DNA of 35,350 nt from Thermoanaerobaculia bacterium (GTDB lineage: Bacteria > Acidobacteriota > Thermoanaerobaculia > Multivoradales > J023), in contig JALCBJ010000058.1 in assembly GCA_028066595.1 (NCBI GenBank), forward strand, positions 1-35,350, in the 5' to 3' direction. The position numbers were made by a program, and so were the translations under genes. Positions 24,920 to 35,305 of this stretch are shown piece after piece. The first letter of the stretch is position 1; each line of letters opens with the position of its first letter. Under the pieces are notes generated by a model that saw only the letters and a program-made list of their open reading frames with translations, searched no databases and was not told the origin of the DNA.

Positions 24920-25924
24920 TCAGACGCGCCGGGATAGGCGGGCAAGCCTTGCGACCGCCGGCTTCCCGAGAGGGTAGGTGCGGTTCGCCGGTCCGCCGAC
25001 CCACTCCTTGCAGGTAGCGCAAGTGTCCAGAAACCTGGCGTTCAAATGATCCTGACGAACCCTGCGAAACTTTTCGCTATGCCAGATCTCTTCGAGTGTG
25101 TTGTCCCTCACGTTGCCCATCACCATCCGGGCATCATAGTCGACGCAGCAAGGGATGACTTCGCCGTTTGCTGTCACCACCACGTTGCGCCATAGGTAGG
25201 CACAAGGATGGCGAATGGGACTGGTTGTGTGCTCTGGCTCGTAGCGATGCTCGGCATCTGCTAGGTCGCTGATGCCTTCGACCTGCTCACCCCATGTGGA
25301 GAATAGCTTGATGTGCACCTTGTCGGCGAGATGCGTCCAGCGTCTGCGGAAATCCGGAACCTGGGCCTCGGTCTCCCGCATGTAGATGAGCTGCACGATG
25401 GTCTGGGGAGTACGATGTCCTCCCTGTTTCTTGCGCTCCAAGAAGCGTTCGATGTTGCTTGTGACCTTTTCGAACTTCGCACCGACGCGCATCTTCTCGT
25501 AGGTCTCTTTGGTGATTCCGTCCATACAGAGGATAATCTTGTCGAGTCCAGAGGCAAAGATCCGATCCGCCCGCTTGTCATTGAGTAGCGTCGCGTTGGT
25601 CGACATGCCGCACGGCAAGCCAGCCTTCTTGACGTAGCGCACCAGATCGTCGAAGCGTGGATGTGCCAAGGGCTCCCCCAGATTGTGGAGCCAGAGCATC
25701 CCGTTGTAGTCCTTCACTTCGTCGACCACCTTGTGAAACAGCTCGGGCTCCATCATCTGGTGAGGGCGTGTCATGTCGGGGTAGGGGCACATGACACAGG
25801 CCAGATTGCAGTAGCTCGTCGTCTCGATGCTGAAGACAAACGGTTTGTTCGGAAGATCGATGCGCCGTTGGTAGTAGCTTTGTTCCGACTGGAAATAGTT
25901 CCAGAGGTATCGCAGGTGATTCAT
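24920..25924 (-). CDS. Radical SAM protein with SPASM-like C-terminal cysteines
   Basis: The 334-residue protein has the canonical cluster motif C39-x3-C43-x2-C46 (YCNLACVMC), preceded by FSIETTSY, and a complete barrel with LHNLGEPLAHP, GMSTNATLL and IILCMDGITKETYEKMR. The C-terminal region carries SPASM-type auxiliary-cluster cysteines in IRHPCAYLW, GEVIPCCVDYDARMVMGNVRDNTLEEIWHS and LDTCATCKEW. This arrangement is known from enzymes that modify peptides, sugars or other small molecules. Given its neighbours, a carbohydrate or lipid substrate is plausible but unproven. The start at 25924 was preferred over 25966 because MNHLRYLWNYF starts the aligned part, though no clear ribosome binding site is visible. 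It is 235 bases after the B12-dependent radical SAM gene. Confidence 0.9.
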   Translation of the reverse strand: MNHLRYLWNYFQSEQSYYQRRIDLPNKPFVFSIETTSYCNLACVMCPYPDMTRPHQMMEPELFHKVVDEVKDYNGMLWLHNLGEPLAHPRFDDLVRYVKKAGLPCGMSTNATLLNDKRADRIFASGLDKIILCMDGITKETYEKMRVGAKFEKVTSNIERFLERKKQGGHRTPQTIVQLIYMRETEAQVPDFRRRWTHLADKVHIKLFSTWGEQVEGISDLADAEHRYEPEHTTSPIRHPCAYLWRNVVVTANGEVIPCCVDYDARMVMGNVRDNTLEEIWHSEKFRRVRQDHLNARFLDTCATCKEWVGGPANRTYPLGKPAVARLARLSRRV

Positions 25925-26159
25925 GACGAAGACTGACGCTGCTGCGCTGCTGCGTTGGCGACGCAAGCAGATGGAAGAAGGTCAGGGCCAGTGTTTGAGA
26001 TCAGTGTCTCGTGCTGAAAGTTCTGTGGGGGTTCGGCCGTGGGATTCGACGTACTACCAAGGCGCGCCGACGAGAAATAGCAGAGCTCTTTCGAGGAGAA
26101 GCAAGCCGGTGGTTCGTCAGAAAGCCGGATCAAACACCACAGAACTTCCAAGCGGGACA

Positions 26160-27785
26160 CTAGGTGCCGTCGGCAGCTGCTACCGTGTCTGCCACTGTCT
26201 TCGGCGTCTTGGCGAAGAGCCTTCGGCTCCAGATCGCGCGAGCCCGTTGTCGGGTGGCGACGAGTCCGGAGCGGTAGAGCGAGTAGGCTAGAGCACCCGG
26301 ATAGTTGATGAAGCCCATGAAGCGGAAGTGATGCCAGGACCTCCTGAGGGTCCAGAGAGTGCGAAGAATCTTGTGCGACAGTGGATACTCTGGCTGCGGT
26401 AGGTGGCTTGGCTTCGCGCGCTCGAGAATCCGCTTCATCATCCAACGAGGTGGTTTCACGAGGCATAGTAGATAGAGGGTGGCGTTGGCAAGGGTTGGTG
26501 CCAGCCGCCGGTAACTCTGAATCGCGTCCTTCAAACCAACAGCGAGGTCATCGAACTGACATTCCAGCTCGGTGTTGGGCATGATGGTCAGCGAGAAAAG
26601 ATTCAGGTGGAAGGGGCGCGGCAGGTCATAGATCAGTTGCAAGGTGTCTCGTACGTCTTCTTCGGTCTCGATCGGATTGTCCGCGATGATGTCGTAGTCC
26701 GGCGGCATCATGTGCGGCTGGAAACGATGAATGACCTCTGCCGCTTCCATCACTTTCTTGCGAGGCGAGGGCCGTTTGTAGAAGTCTAGGATCCGGTCGC
26801 TGCCTGACTGTATCCCCATACGAATGCGAACCAATCCTGCACGGACGAGCAGGTCGAGTTTGCGTTGTTGGACATAATTCGGGATGACGCCGGTCACAGT
26901 GAACGGAATACCGATCTCTTCTCTGTAGGCTTCGCAAAATTCTTCGATGACCTCTGTCTTGAGGGCCATGAAGCTGTCGTCTTCGAAGATCATCGATCGT
27001 ACGTGAGGATGACGCGTCACGACGTTGCGCAACTCGCGCATCAGCGTGTCCACCTCGGAATGGCGGATCTTCCGGTATCCCGGGTCGTTGGCGATGAACT
27101 TCGTGTTGCCGCAATAGGTGCAATGAAATGGGCAACCGATGGACCAGATGGTTCGGTAGGACAGGCCGTTGTAGCGCAGGTAGTGGCGCCGTCTCATCGG
27201 TACGAAGCCGGAGTTCGTCTCGAAGATCGCCTCGTCGGGATCAGCGTATTCTGGAGGCGGGAGATCGTTCAGCTCAGCACTGGAGAGTAGTGGGTCGAAC
27301 GAGTTCTTGACCACGCTTTCGCCTCGGCGCAGCCAAAAATTGGGCGCGTGGAAATGGTCCCTTCCGTCACGTAGGGATTCGAGCAGGATCTGGAATGGCC
27401 TTTCGCCCTCGCCGGTGCACACGGCGTCGGCATGTTCTATGGCCGCTTCCGGTGCCATGATACCGTGCGATCCGCCCCAGACGATGTAAGTCTCCGGGCT
27501 CTTGGCCCGCAGCCGCGCGATGATCGCTTCGACCGTCGGAGCCCTCATCGTGACCGACGAGAAGCCGACCAGGTCCCATCCGGACAACGATTCGGCGACC
27601 TGGTCGGCGAAGTCGGTACGAGAACGAGACGGCCCCGACGGAAACGCCCGTTCCCACAGTGCGTTCTGATCTGGAATCACGTAACAGGAAGTCGTCTCGG
27701 GATGATACGACTTGACATGAGATGCCATTCTGCGGAATCCGTTGGACGCGATGCCGTCCTCGACGTTGACTAGCGCAACCCTCAT
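26160..27785 (-). CDS. B12-binding-domain radical SAM protein
   Basis: The 541-residue product combines an N-terminal cobalamin-binding-type Rossmann domain (about 1-145, with LVGFSSVTMRAPTVEAIIARLR, IVWGGSHGIMAPE and GEGERPFQ) with a radical SAM core. The cluster motif is C218-x3-C222-x2-C225 (GCPFHCTYC). Downstream are SMIFEDDSF, RIRMGIQSGSDRIL and PPDYDIIADNPIETEEDVRDTL. The DxHxxG cobalamin-ligand motif is not visible, as in many members of this class, so cofactor binding is inferred from fold. Such enzymes methylate or rearrange unreactive carbons in lipids, cofactors and glycans. It heads the minus-strand group and is divergent from the DUF354 gene. The C-terminal 120 residues are basic and unrecognised. 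Confidence 0.9.
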   Translation of the reverse strand: MRVALVNVEDGIASNGFRRMASHVKSYHPETTSCYVIPDQNALWERAFPSGPSRSRTDFADQVAESLSGWDLVGFSSVTMRAPTVEAIIARLRAKSPETYIVWGGSHGIMAPEAAIEHADAVCTGEGERPFQILLESLRDGRDHFHAPNFWLRRGESVVKNSFDPLLSSAELNDLPPPEYADPDEAIFETNSGFVPMRRRHYLRYNGLSYRTIWSIGCPFHCTYCGNTKFIANDPGYRKIRHSEVDTLMRELRNVVTRHPHVRSMIFEDDSFMALKTEVIEEFCEAYREEIGIPFTVTGVIPNYVQQRKLDLLVRAGLVRIRMGIQSGSDRILDFYKRPSPRKKVMEAAEVIHRFQPHMMPPDYDIIADNPIETEEDVRDTLQLIYDLPRPFHLNLFSLTIMPNTELECQFDDLAVGLKDAIQSYRRLAPTLANATLYLLCLVKPPRWMMKRILERAKPSHLPQPEYPLSHKILRTLWTLRRSWHHFRFMGFINYPGALAYSLYRSGLVATRQRARAIWSRRLFAKTPKTVADTVAAADGT

Positions 27786-27890
27786 GCGGTTCCTTTCTCG
27801 GCGCGTCCTCCGAACATGCTGGCTCTCTCCGGGCTCTCCGCGCGCGAGTATAGCTGTCGCGCCGCAGCGCGCGGAGCCTGGAGCTTATTC

Positions 27891-28928
27891 ATGCGCATTC
27901 TGATCGACATCACGCATCCTGCTCATGCCCACTTCTTCCGTCACGCCCTCGATACGTGGCGCCAACGGGGCCATGACGTCGTGGTCACCGGGCGTAGGAA
28001 AGACATCACCTACGAGCTGCTCGATCGGCTGGGAATCGAATATCACGATCTAGGTGCTGCCCGCAGTGGTCTACTAGGGCTCGCGGTCGAGCTACCAGCG
28101 CGCACGGCCCGCCTGGCGCGACAGGTCCACAAGTTCAAACCCGACGTGATGGCGGCGATCGGGGGCACGTTCATAGCCCAGGCTGGCTGGATCTGCCGCG
28201 TTCCGACGGTGGTTTTCTACGATACGGAGAATGCAACCGTATCGAACTTGCTCACCTATCCGGTGTGCACAGTAGTGAGCACTCCAAGGTGCTACGAAGG
28301 CTGGGTGCCGCGCCGGAAGCACGATACCTACGCTGGCTACCACGAGTTGGCTTATACACATCCGTCGCGTTTCACACCCGATCCAGAGGTGCTGGGGACC
28401 TTTGATCTGGAACCTGGCGAACCGTTCGTCTTCATGCGACTGGTCTCTTGGGGCGCGTCCCACGACGTCACCGACCACGGCTTGACTCGTCTCGAGGAGG
28501 CCGTACGACAGTTGGAGCCTTTCGGCAGGGTATTGATCAGCTCGGAACGCGAGTTGCCCTCCGCCCTAGAGGGCAACCGACTGGTTGCTGCCCCGCACCA
28601 GGTGCATCATCTCTTGTACTACGCGCGACTGTTCATCGGTGAGAGTGCGACCATGGCCAGCGAGAGCGCGACACTCGGAACACCAGCTGTGTTCGTGTCG
28701 ACGTCCGTTCGCGGCTACACCAACGAGCAGGAATCGCGCTATGGGTTGACGTTCACGTTCAGCGATCCCGAGACAGGGCAACGAGACGGTCTCGCCAAGG
28801 CGGTCGAAATTCTGAACGACGGCGCGTCGAAATCGATCTGGGAAGAGAAGAGGAACCGCATGCTCGCCGACACCGTGGACGTGACAGATCACATCGTCGA
28901 CCTGGTCGAGTCTTTCGGCTCGAACTAA
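27891..28928 (+). CDS. DUF354 / UDP-GlcNAc 2-epimerase-like protein
   Basis: The 345-residue protein has a GT-B-like double Rossmann fold resembling the UDP-N-acetylglucosamine 2-epimerase superfamily. It begins MRILIDITHPAHAHFFRHAL and continues with VVTGRRKDITYELLDRLGIEYHDLG, KPDVMAAIGGTFIAQAG, VVFYDTENATVSNLLTYP, FVFMRLVSWGASHDV and GESATMASESATLGTPAVFVST. This is the DUF354 group, found beside surface-polysaccharide genes in archaea and bacteria, with no confirmed reaction. The start at 27891 is supported by GGAG 7 bases upstream and by fit to the family N-terminus. It is divergent from the B12 radical SAM gene. A role in making or altering an activated amino sugar for the same pathway is inferred. 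Confidence 0.87.
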   Translation: MRILIDITHPAHAHFFRHALDTWRQRGHDVVVTGRRKDITYELLDRLGIEYHDLGAARSGLLGLAVELPARTARLARQVHKFKPDVMAAIGGTFIAQAGWICRVPTVVFYDTENATVSNLLTYPVCTVVSTPRCYEGWVPRRKHDTYAGYHELAYTHPSRFTPDPEVLGTFDLEPGEPFVFMRLVSWGASHDVTDHGLTRLEEAVRQLEPFGRVLISSERELPSALEGNRLVAAPHQVHHLLYYARLFIGESATMASESATLGTPAVFVSTSVRGYTNEQESRYGLTFTFSDPETGQRDGLAKAVEILNDGASKSIWEEKRNRMLADTVDVTDHIVDLVESFGSN

Positions 28929-28990
28929 GCACGGGCTCAATCTCCCGAAACCAGTGGGCTGGTTCAAGGGGCACAGGTTGTGTGACTCGC

Positions 28991-29055
28991 GGTTTCTGAA
29001 CGGAGTGCGTTTCCCGTTGTTTCCCCGTTCCCTGGCGCACCGTTTCTCCGATGTG
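28991..29055. repeat. Decayed REP-like element
   Basis: The sequence holds TTCTGAACGG followed by GTTTCC-rich spacing and CGCACCGTTTC, matching both halves of the REP-like palindrome near the RAYT gene but with insertions and substitutions. It lies between the convergent DUF354 and AckA-PduL genes. The match is by eye only. Confidence 0.4.
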
Positions 29056-29121
29056 CGGCACCGCTCCCGGTGTCTCCGAGCAATCGATCAAGCACCAGCA
29101 GTCCGGCCATACTCGATGGGG

Positions 29122-30882
<1,761 letters not shown>

Positions 30883-31083
30883 GGACGGCATTGTCTCCGA
30901 TGGGAGACGAGGGTGCCAACCTCTATTGCGACGAGGGACAGGGTTTGGCGTCCGAACCTGATCGCGATTCCCGCTCGATTTCGGCTCTGCTAGGGTGCCG
31001 GCTGACGTGCCCCGCCCGGTGGAAGGCCTTCCTGGGCGGATCGAGGATCGAACCGAGCCATACTTTCGTTTGGAGGTCCAATC

Positions 31084-32832
31084 GTGCGCCGAGGTTCTCC
31101 GTCCTTCCTGCAGAGGATGATCCTTCCGACCCTCGTGCTCTCAATGACTTGGGCGTCGTTGCCTGTCGCTGGCGCCGTCATCGACGTAGGTGTGGGCCCG
31201 GGCTGTGAAGCTTCGACGCTGGCCGCAGCCCTCGACCTCGCCGACGATACGACGGCGGCAGACGAGATTCGCTTGCAGGACGGAGTGACCTACTCCGTTG
31301 GCGGAACACTACAGCTCACGAACTGGAGCAGCACCTCCAAGGGGCCGCTGACCATCAGCGGTGGCTATTCGGACTGCCTCGACACCACCCGCGAACCCAC
31401 AGGCTTCGCCGAGATCGAGAATCCCGGCAGTGGTCCGACGATCCTGATCGACACGACGGGAGGGAATACGTCGCTCGTGACGTTGGAAACCATCGAGGTG
31501 GTCTTCGCAGACGGTCGCGGCATTGCGGTGGAGGGTAACAGCACGGTGTCTGTCGTCGACAGCGTGGTGCTCCTCAGCTCGGCTGGCGTCGCAGTGAGCG
31601 GCGGTGCCTCCTTCACGATGTCGAACACGACGTTGCAGGGCAACGGCCCGACGACGTCCGGTGGTGGCGTTTTCTGCACCGACCCGGGGAGCGAAGTGTT
31701 TTTGCAAGGCGTGATCAGGAGCAACGAGGCTACCAACGGCGGCGGGATCGCGATCGTCAATGGTTGCGAAGCGGTGCTCCAGCCCACGGTTGATTTCCGG
31801 AGCAATGAAGCGCTGACCGGAGGTGCCATCTTTGCCGACTCGGGGTCTGTCGTCAGCGGAATCGAAGGTGGAGTCGAGTTCTTCGTGAACGACGCGACGC
31901 TCAACGGTGGAACGATCGCCGCGGACGGCATGGGTACGCAAGTCTTGTTGGCTGGGGCGGATATCGATGCCAGCACAGCCGGATTCCGTGGCGGGGCGAT
32001 TCACGCAAGCAATTCGGCGTTCGTCGCCTTGAGCGCGCACGATGAGCCCTGCCAACTGCCCGGACAGCCCACGTACGTCCACTGCCCCAGCATCCTCGAG
32101 CGGAGCGATCTCGGGTCGGGCGCTGAGGACGGAAGCGTCGTCGCGGTGATGAGTGGGGCCGAGGTGCGTTTGCTGCAGACCCTGGTGACGCGAAGCAGCT
32201 TGCCGTTTCCGGATACCGGCACCATGCTCTATGCCGCAGGTAGCGGCTCGGTGATCCGGACAGAGAGCGTGCAAGTCTCTCGGGGAATCGACCACATCGC
32301 AGCCTTCCATGCAGAGGATGGTGCCGAGATCTACATCGCGATGACCACGGTCACCGAGAACTACTTCGACTTCAACGGGAATGTCTTCTCGGAAGGTGTC
32401 CGCCTCGAAGGACCGGGGACACGAGCAGAGATCCACTCCAGCATCTTTCATCCGGTGTCGTCGTACGTCGCCACCGGTGGCGCCACCTTTGCCGAAGTCG
32501 ACTGCTTGATCACCTCGACGACCAACGGGCTGGTCGGAACGACGTCGAACGTTGTTGTGGCGGATCCGCTCTTCGTCAGCCCTCCATCCGACTTCGAACT
32601 ACAGCGAGGATCGCCGGCCATCGACTTCTGCGACGACGGCCTCTTCTTGCCGACTGGACCCGGGCTCAACGGCCTGGCGCGTGGAATGGACGATCCGGAA
32701 GATCCCCAGGGCAACCCGGGCGTGTCCAATGCGTTCGCGACGTTCGACCTGGGTGCCTATCCGCTGGCGGCCATCTTCGCGGATGGGTTCGAGTCGGGTA
32801 ATACCACGGCGTGGGATGCGTCGGTGCCGTAG
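31084..32832 (+). CDS. Secreted right-handed beta-helix protein with C-terminal DGFESG motif
   Basis: The 582-residue exported protein has a signal peptide (about 1-31, ending PVAGA) and a long array of short Gly-, Thr- and Ser-rich beta-helix coils. Typical turns are GIAVEGNSTVSVVDSVV, AGVAVSGGASFTMSNTTLQGN, SGGGVFC and TNGGGIAIVNG. These resemble pectate-lyase-like and polymorphic outer-membrane (choice-of-anchor Q) proteins. No catalytic residues are evident. The C-terminus is IFADGFESGNTTAWDASVP, a motif that recurs at the ends of many exported proteins and may act as a sorting or anchoring signal. GTG at 31084 is preceded by GGAGG 7 bases upstream. It is divergent from the AckA-PduL gene. 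Function is unknown; surface adhesion or polysaccharide binding is plausible. Confidence 0.82.
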   Translation: MRRGSPSFLQRMILPTLVLSMTWASLPVAGAVIDVGVGPGCEASTLAAALDLADDTTAADEIRLQDGVTYSVGGTLQLTNWSSTSKGPLTISGGYSDCLDTTREPTGFAEIENPGSGPTILIDTTGGNTSLVTLETIEVVFADGRGIAVEGNSTVSVVDSVVLLSSAGVAVSGGASFTMSNTTLQGNGPTTSGGGVFCTDPGSEVFLQGVIRSNEATNGGGIAIVNGCEAVLQPTVDFRSNEALTGGAIFADSGSVVSGIEGGVEFFVNDATLNGGTIAADGMGTQVLLAGADIDASTAGFRGGAIHASNSAFVALSAHDEPCQLPGQPTYVHCPSILERSDLGSGAEDGSVVAVMSGAEVRLLQTLVTRSSLPFPDTGTMLYAAGSGSVIRTESVQVSRGIDHIAAFHAEDGAEIYIAMTTVTENYFDFNGNVFSEGVRLEGPGTRAEIHSSIFHPVSSYVATGGATFAEVDCLITSTTNGLVGTTSNVVVADPLFVSPPSDFELQRGSPAIDFCDDGLFLPTGPGLNGLARGMDDPEDPQGNPGVSNAFATFDLGAYPLAAIFADGFESGNTTAWDASVP

Positions 32833-32863
32833 CGAGCCAGCTGAGGTATCGGTCGTCTGAACT

Positions 32864-32889
32864 TCTGAACGGTGTGTGGCACCGTTTCC
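32864..32889. repeat. REP-like palindromic element, isolated copy
   Basis: The hairpin AACGGTG-TGTGG-CACCGTT (7-bp stem, 5-base loop) lies in a 26-base unit that is identical to the units at 34961-34986 and 35193-35218. It sits between the convergent beta-helix and CPBP genes and could serve as a bidirectional terminator. Confidence 0.85.
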
Positions 32890-32975
32890 GTTCTGTGGAA
32901 CCCAGTATTCCAGTCCCAGAGAGGGCGCGAGAGAGCCCTAGTCTTAGCACGCTGAGGCGTCTCCGGGAGGTCAGG

Positions 32976-33677
32976 TCAGACTACGCCGAAGTACATCGCC
33001 GTGAACGACATGACGTGGTTTGCGGCATGGGCGACGATCACCACCCAGAGGTTGCGCCTGCAGATCAGAAACGCCAGTCCGTACAGGAAACCTGACAGTC
33101 CGGTCACTACGACGCCGGAGACGCCCTGGTAGAAGTGGATCAGGCCGAAGTGCACGGAGGACAAAGCCAGAGCGATGCCCCAGGCCAGGCGACCGCCTCC
33201 GGCGAGCTTGGCGAGCCGGGTCAGGAGGAAGCCGCGCCAGATCACTTCTTCGGGAAACGCGCTTGTCAGCCAGACCGTCAGCACCGTACCCACCAAGACC
33301 CCGAGGTTGCCGCGGGTCCCGTCGAATCGGCTGACATCGGGCATATCACCGCTCAAAGGTGCGATGACGTAGGTCAGGATGGGGAGGATTGCAGCGTTGG
33401 TCACGACCGCTACTAGAATCCCCAGGCCGAAGGTTTTCGGCCAGCTCCGTGGGCGTCGCAGACCGATCTCTGGCCAGCCGAGCCGAAGCCAGCGCTGGGT
33501 CACCCAGACCACTACCAGGCAGAGGACGATACCGCCCACGGCGGCCAGGCTTCCTGCGAGGGTTTCCGTTCCCATCCGCCGGCTGAGCAGGGAGAAAACG
33601 AAAGTGATTGCAAGGATCGCCACGATGGCCGCTGCAGAGACGGAACGACTCTTGTCGACGTCTTGTTCAGATTCCAT
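32976..33677 (-). CDS. CPBP-family intramembrane metalloprotease
   Basis: The 233-residue polytopic membrane protein belongs to the CPBP (Abi/Rce1-like) family. The conserved motifs are present: EEVIWRGFLL (glutamate pair and Arg, about residues 143-152), SVHFGLIHFYQG (His, about 173-184) and IVAHAANHVMSF (His and Asn, about 213-224). About seven hydrophobic segments are visible. CPBP proteins cut prenylated or other membrane-embedded substrates, and many are of unknown role. Its gene is divergent from the RAYT gene and convergent with the beta-helix gene. The start at 33677 gives a charged cytoplasmic N-terminus before the first membrane helix. No partner gene suggests a specific substrate. 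Confidence 0.88.
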   Translation of the reverse strand: MESEQDVDKSRSVSAAAIVAILAITFVFSLLSRRMGTETLAGSLAAVGGIVLCLVVVWVTQRWLRLGWPEIGLRRPRSWPKTFGLGILVAVVTNAAILPILTYVIAPLSGDMPDVSRFDGTRGNLGVLVGTVLTVWLTSAFPEEVIWRGFLLTRLAKLAGGGRLAWGIALALSSVHFGLIHFYQGVSGVVVTGLSGFLYGLAFLICRRNLWVVIVAHAANHVMSFTAMYFGVV

Positions 33678-33834
33678 ATGGCGCCCTACGGGAGCGCAGC
33701 GATCTTTGTTCCTCTGTCGTCGCTTGTTAGTGCTAAAGGTCGACGGCTATCTTCAAGGAGCCAGGTAGCAGACGGTGCCACGGTTCGGATTGGCTGTCTG
33801 AGCGTTATCTTTTTTGGGTTTCGTCTTGTACCTC

Positions 33835-34758
33835 ATGGCAAGAAAACCAAGACATCTACCTCGACCGGGCTGCGTGGTCGAAGTGACCGTTCGCACAGCC
33901 CACAGTCGCTACTTGCTCCGACCGAGTCGCGAGCTGAACAGGATCTTCGCCGGCTGCCTGGGCCGAGCCCTGGAGCTTCGTCCGGTCCGCCTCCACGCGG
34001 TGGTCGTCATGAGTACCCATTTCCATCTGCTGCTGTCACCGGAAGACAGCCAGCAGTTGGCCGAGTTCATGAGGCACCTGAATGGGAACCTGTCGAAGAA
34101 GGTCGGCAGACTCCATAACTGGTCTGGCTCGATGTTCGAGCGCAGATACCAGTGCATTCCGGTGTCCGACGAACCTGCTGCCCAGCAGGCGCGCTTGCGT
34201 TATCTTCTGCGCCACGGCTGCAAAGAAGGGCTCGTTCTCAGTCCACGCGATTGGCCTGGAGTCCACAGCGCCGCAGCTCTGTGCGACGGCGCGGCCATCA
34301 AAGGTACATGGATCGACCGGACTGAGTATGGGAAGGCTATCCGAGGTGGTGACGACGTGGTCGAGAATCAGTTCGGGACCGACTACGAGATTCACCTCGA
34401 GGCGCTCCCATGCTGGAAGCATCTCGACGCCAGTGTTTGGCGGAAATTCGTGCGCGAGATGGTGGAGGAGATCGAACGGGAGACGTTGGAAGAGCACCAG
34501 CGAAACGAGACGGTACCGGCGGGAGCCACGACCGTCTGTCAACGATCGCCTCACTTCCGTCCCGGTCACCGGAAGAAGTCGCCGGCACCGCTATTCCATG
34601 CTGCGACGAAAGCCGTTCGGGTGGCGATGAGAGATGCATTCAGCGCGTTTCTGACGAGCTACCGTGACGCCGCCGAGCGAGTGAAGAGCGGGGAAGGGAG
34701 CGTCTTCTTTCCGCCCGATTGCTTTCCTTCGCGCCTTCCGTACGTGTCGCCTGCCTGA
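33835..34758 (+). CDS. REP-associated tyrosine transposase (RAYT), Y1/IS200-like
   Basis: The 307-residue product belongs to the Y1 transposase/HUH family of REP-associated transposases. It shows RPGCVVEVTVRTAHSRYLLRP at the N-terminus, the HUH motif in VVVMSTHFHLLLSPED (H62 and H64), HLNGNLSKKVGRLHNWSGSMFERRYQ, and a candidate catalytic tyrosine at Y123 in LRYLLRHGCKEGLV. The C-terminal region (about 170-307) is longer than in simple IS200 elements and carries no known domain. REP-like palindromes lie beside the gene, beginning about 200 bases after its stop, which fits the RAYT-REP arrangement. The start at 33835 is chosen because MARKPRHLPR matches family N-termini; no clear ribosome binding site is visible, consistent with low expression. 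It may be an immobile domesticated copy. Confidence 0.88.
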   Translation: MARKPRHLPRPGCVVEVTVRTAHSRYLLRPSRELNRIFAGCLGRALELRPVRLHAVVVMSTHFHLLLSPEDSQQLAEFMRHLNGNLSKKVGRLHNWSGSMFERRYQCIPVSDEPAAQQARLRYLLRHGCKEGLVLSPRDWPGVHSAAALCDGAAIKGTWIDRTEYGKAIRGGDDVVENQFGTDYEIHLEALPCWKHLDASVWRKFVREMVEEIERETLEEHQRNETVPAGATTVCQRSPHFRPGHRKKSPAPLFHAATKAVRVAMRDAFSAFLTSYRDAAERVKSGEGSVFFPPDCFPSRLPYVSPA

Positions 34759-34960
34759 TCGGCTGTCGCTGAGTCCTCACATAGGAGGAGTTCGAGTCGA
34801 AGTAGGGGAGGGGTGTATCTGTTGGTTGAGATTTCGGGTCTAGGAGCTGGCTGGGCATCAATACGGTCATCCGTTAGGGCCTCCACGGTGCGATCGAGCC
34901 TGACTTGGAGCGCTCAGGCGCCTTGTCGGAGCCGGAATGAAGGCGCTGAGACGTCGGTCT

Positions 34961-34986
34961 TCTGAACGGTGTGTGGCACCGTTTCC
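34961..34986. repeat. REP-like palindromic element
   Basis: This is an intact unit with stem AACGGTG / CACCGTT around loop TGTGG, identical over 26 bases to copies at 32864 and 35193. It starts 203 bases after the RAYT stop codon. Confidence 0.85.
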
Positions 34987-34999
34987 GCCGTTTCCGCCG

Positions 35000-35044
35000 G
35001 ATCTGGCGGCACCACGTTCGGCCATAGAGGCCTTGCAGTGCGAT
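35000..35044 (+). repeat. 45-base direct repeat, first copy
   Basis: This segment, beginning GATCTGGCGGCACCAC, matches 35306-35350 at 42 of 45 positions by eye. The copies are offset by 306 bases, defining a higher-order repeat that includes REP elements. Confidence 0.8.
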
Positions 35045-35112
35045 CGAGTCCGAGTTGGTTTGCTCAGACTACCTTGCCGGACCCGGAGGGAGGGCTTGAT
35101 GCCTCATTTCCT

Positions 35113-35134
35113 GAACGGTGTATGACACCATTTC
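35113..35134. repeat. Degenerate REP-like element
   Basis: GAACGGTGTATGACACCATT carries substitutions in both arms and loop relative to the intact copies but keeps an inverted GGTGT / ACACC core. Confidence 0.65.
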
Positions 35135-35139
35135 CCAGC

Positions 35140-35163
35140 GGCACCGTTTCCGGCACCGTTCAG
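35140..35163. repeat. REP half-elements in opposite orientation
   Basis: GGCACCGTTTCC (35140-35151) equals the right half of the REP unit. It is followed directly by GGCACCGTTCAG (35152-35163), which is the reverse complement of the left half, so two half-units are joined in opposing orientation. Confidence 0.6.
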
Positions 35164-35192
35164 CCCAGCCCGGAGGCAGCGGTCCTCTGTCC

Positions 35193-35218
35193 TCTGAACG
35201 GTGTGTGGCACCGTTTCC
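35193..35218. repeat. REP-like palindromic element
   Basis: This is the third intact 26-base unit, with stem AACGGTG / CACCGTT and loop TGTGG, in the same orientation as the copy at 34961. Confidence 0.85.
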
Positions 35219-35250
35219 CGGATCCAGAGCGAGGGCTTGATGCCTCATCT

Positions 35251-35272
35251 TCTGAACTGTGTGTGGCACTCC
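35251..35272. repeat. Degenerate REP-like element
   Basis: TCTGAACTGTGTGTGGCACT keeps the left arm and loop with one change, but the right arm is truncated. It is preceded by AGGGCTTGATGCCTCAT, which also precedes the element at 35113. Confidence 0.6.
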
Positions 35273-35305
35273 TTGAACGGGTTGAGATCTCGGGCATTCG
35301 GAGCT

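Noticed and set aside
31309-32451. Minus-strand open frame of 380 codons
   Set aside because: It is a shadow of the beta-helix gene, with His- and Arg-rich composition and no motifs.
34961-35272. Possible CRISPR array
   Set aside because: The units are palindromic, vary in spacing and orientation, and have no equal-length spacers or Cas genes. The adjacent RAYT gene explains them better.
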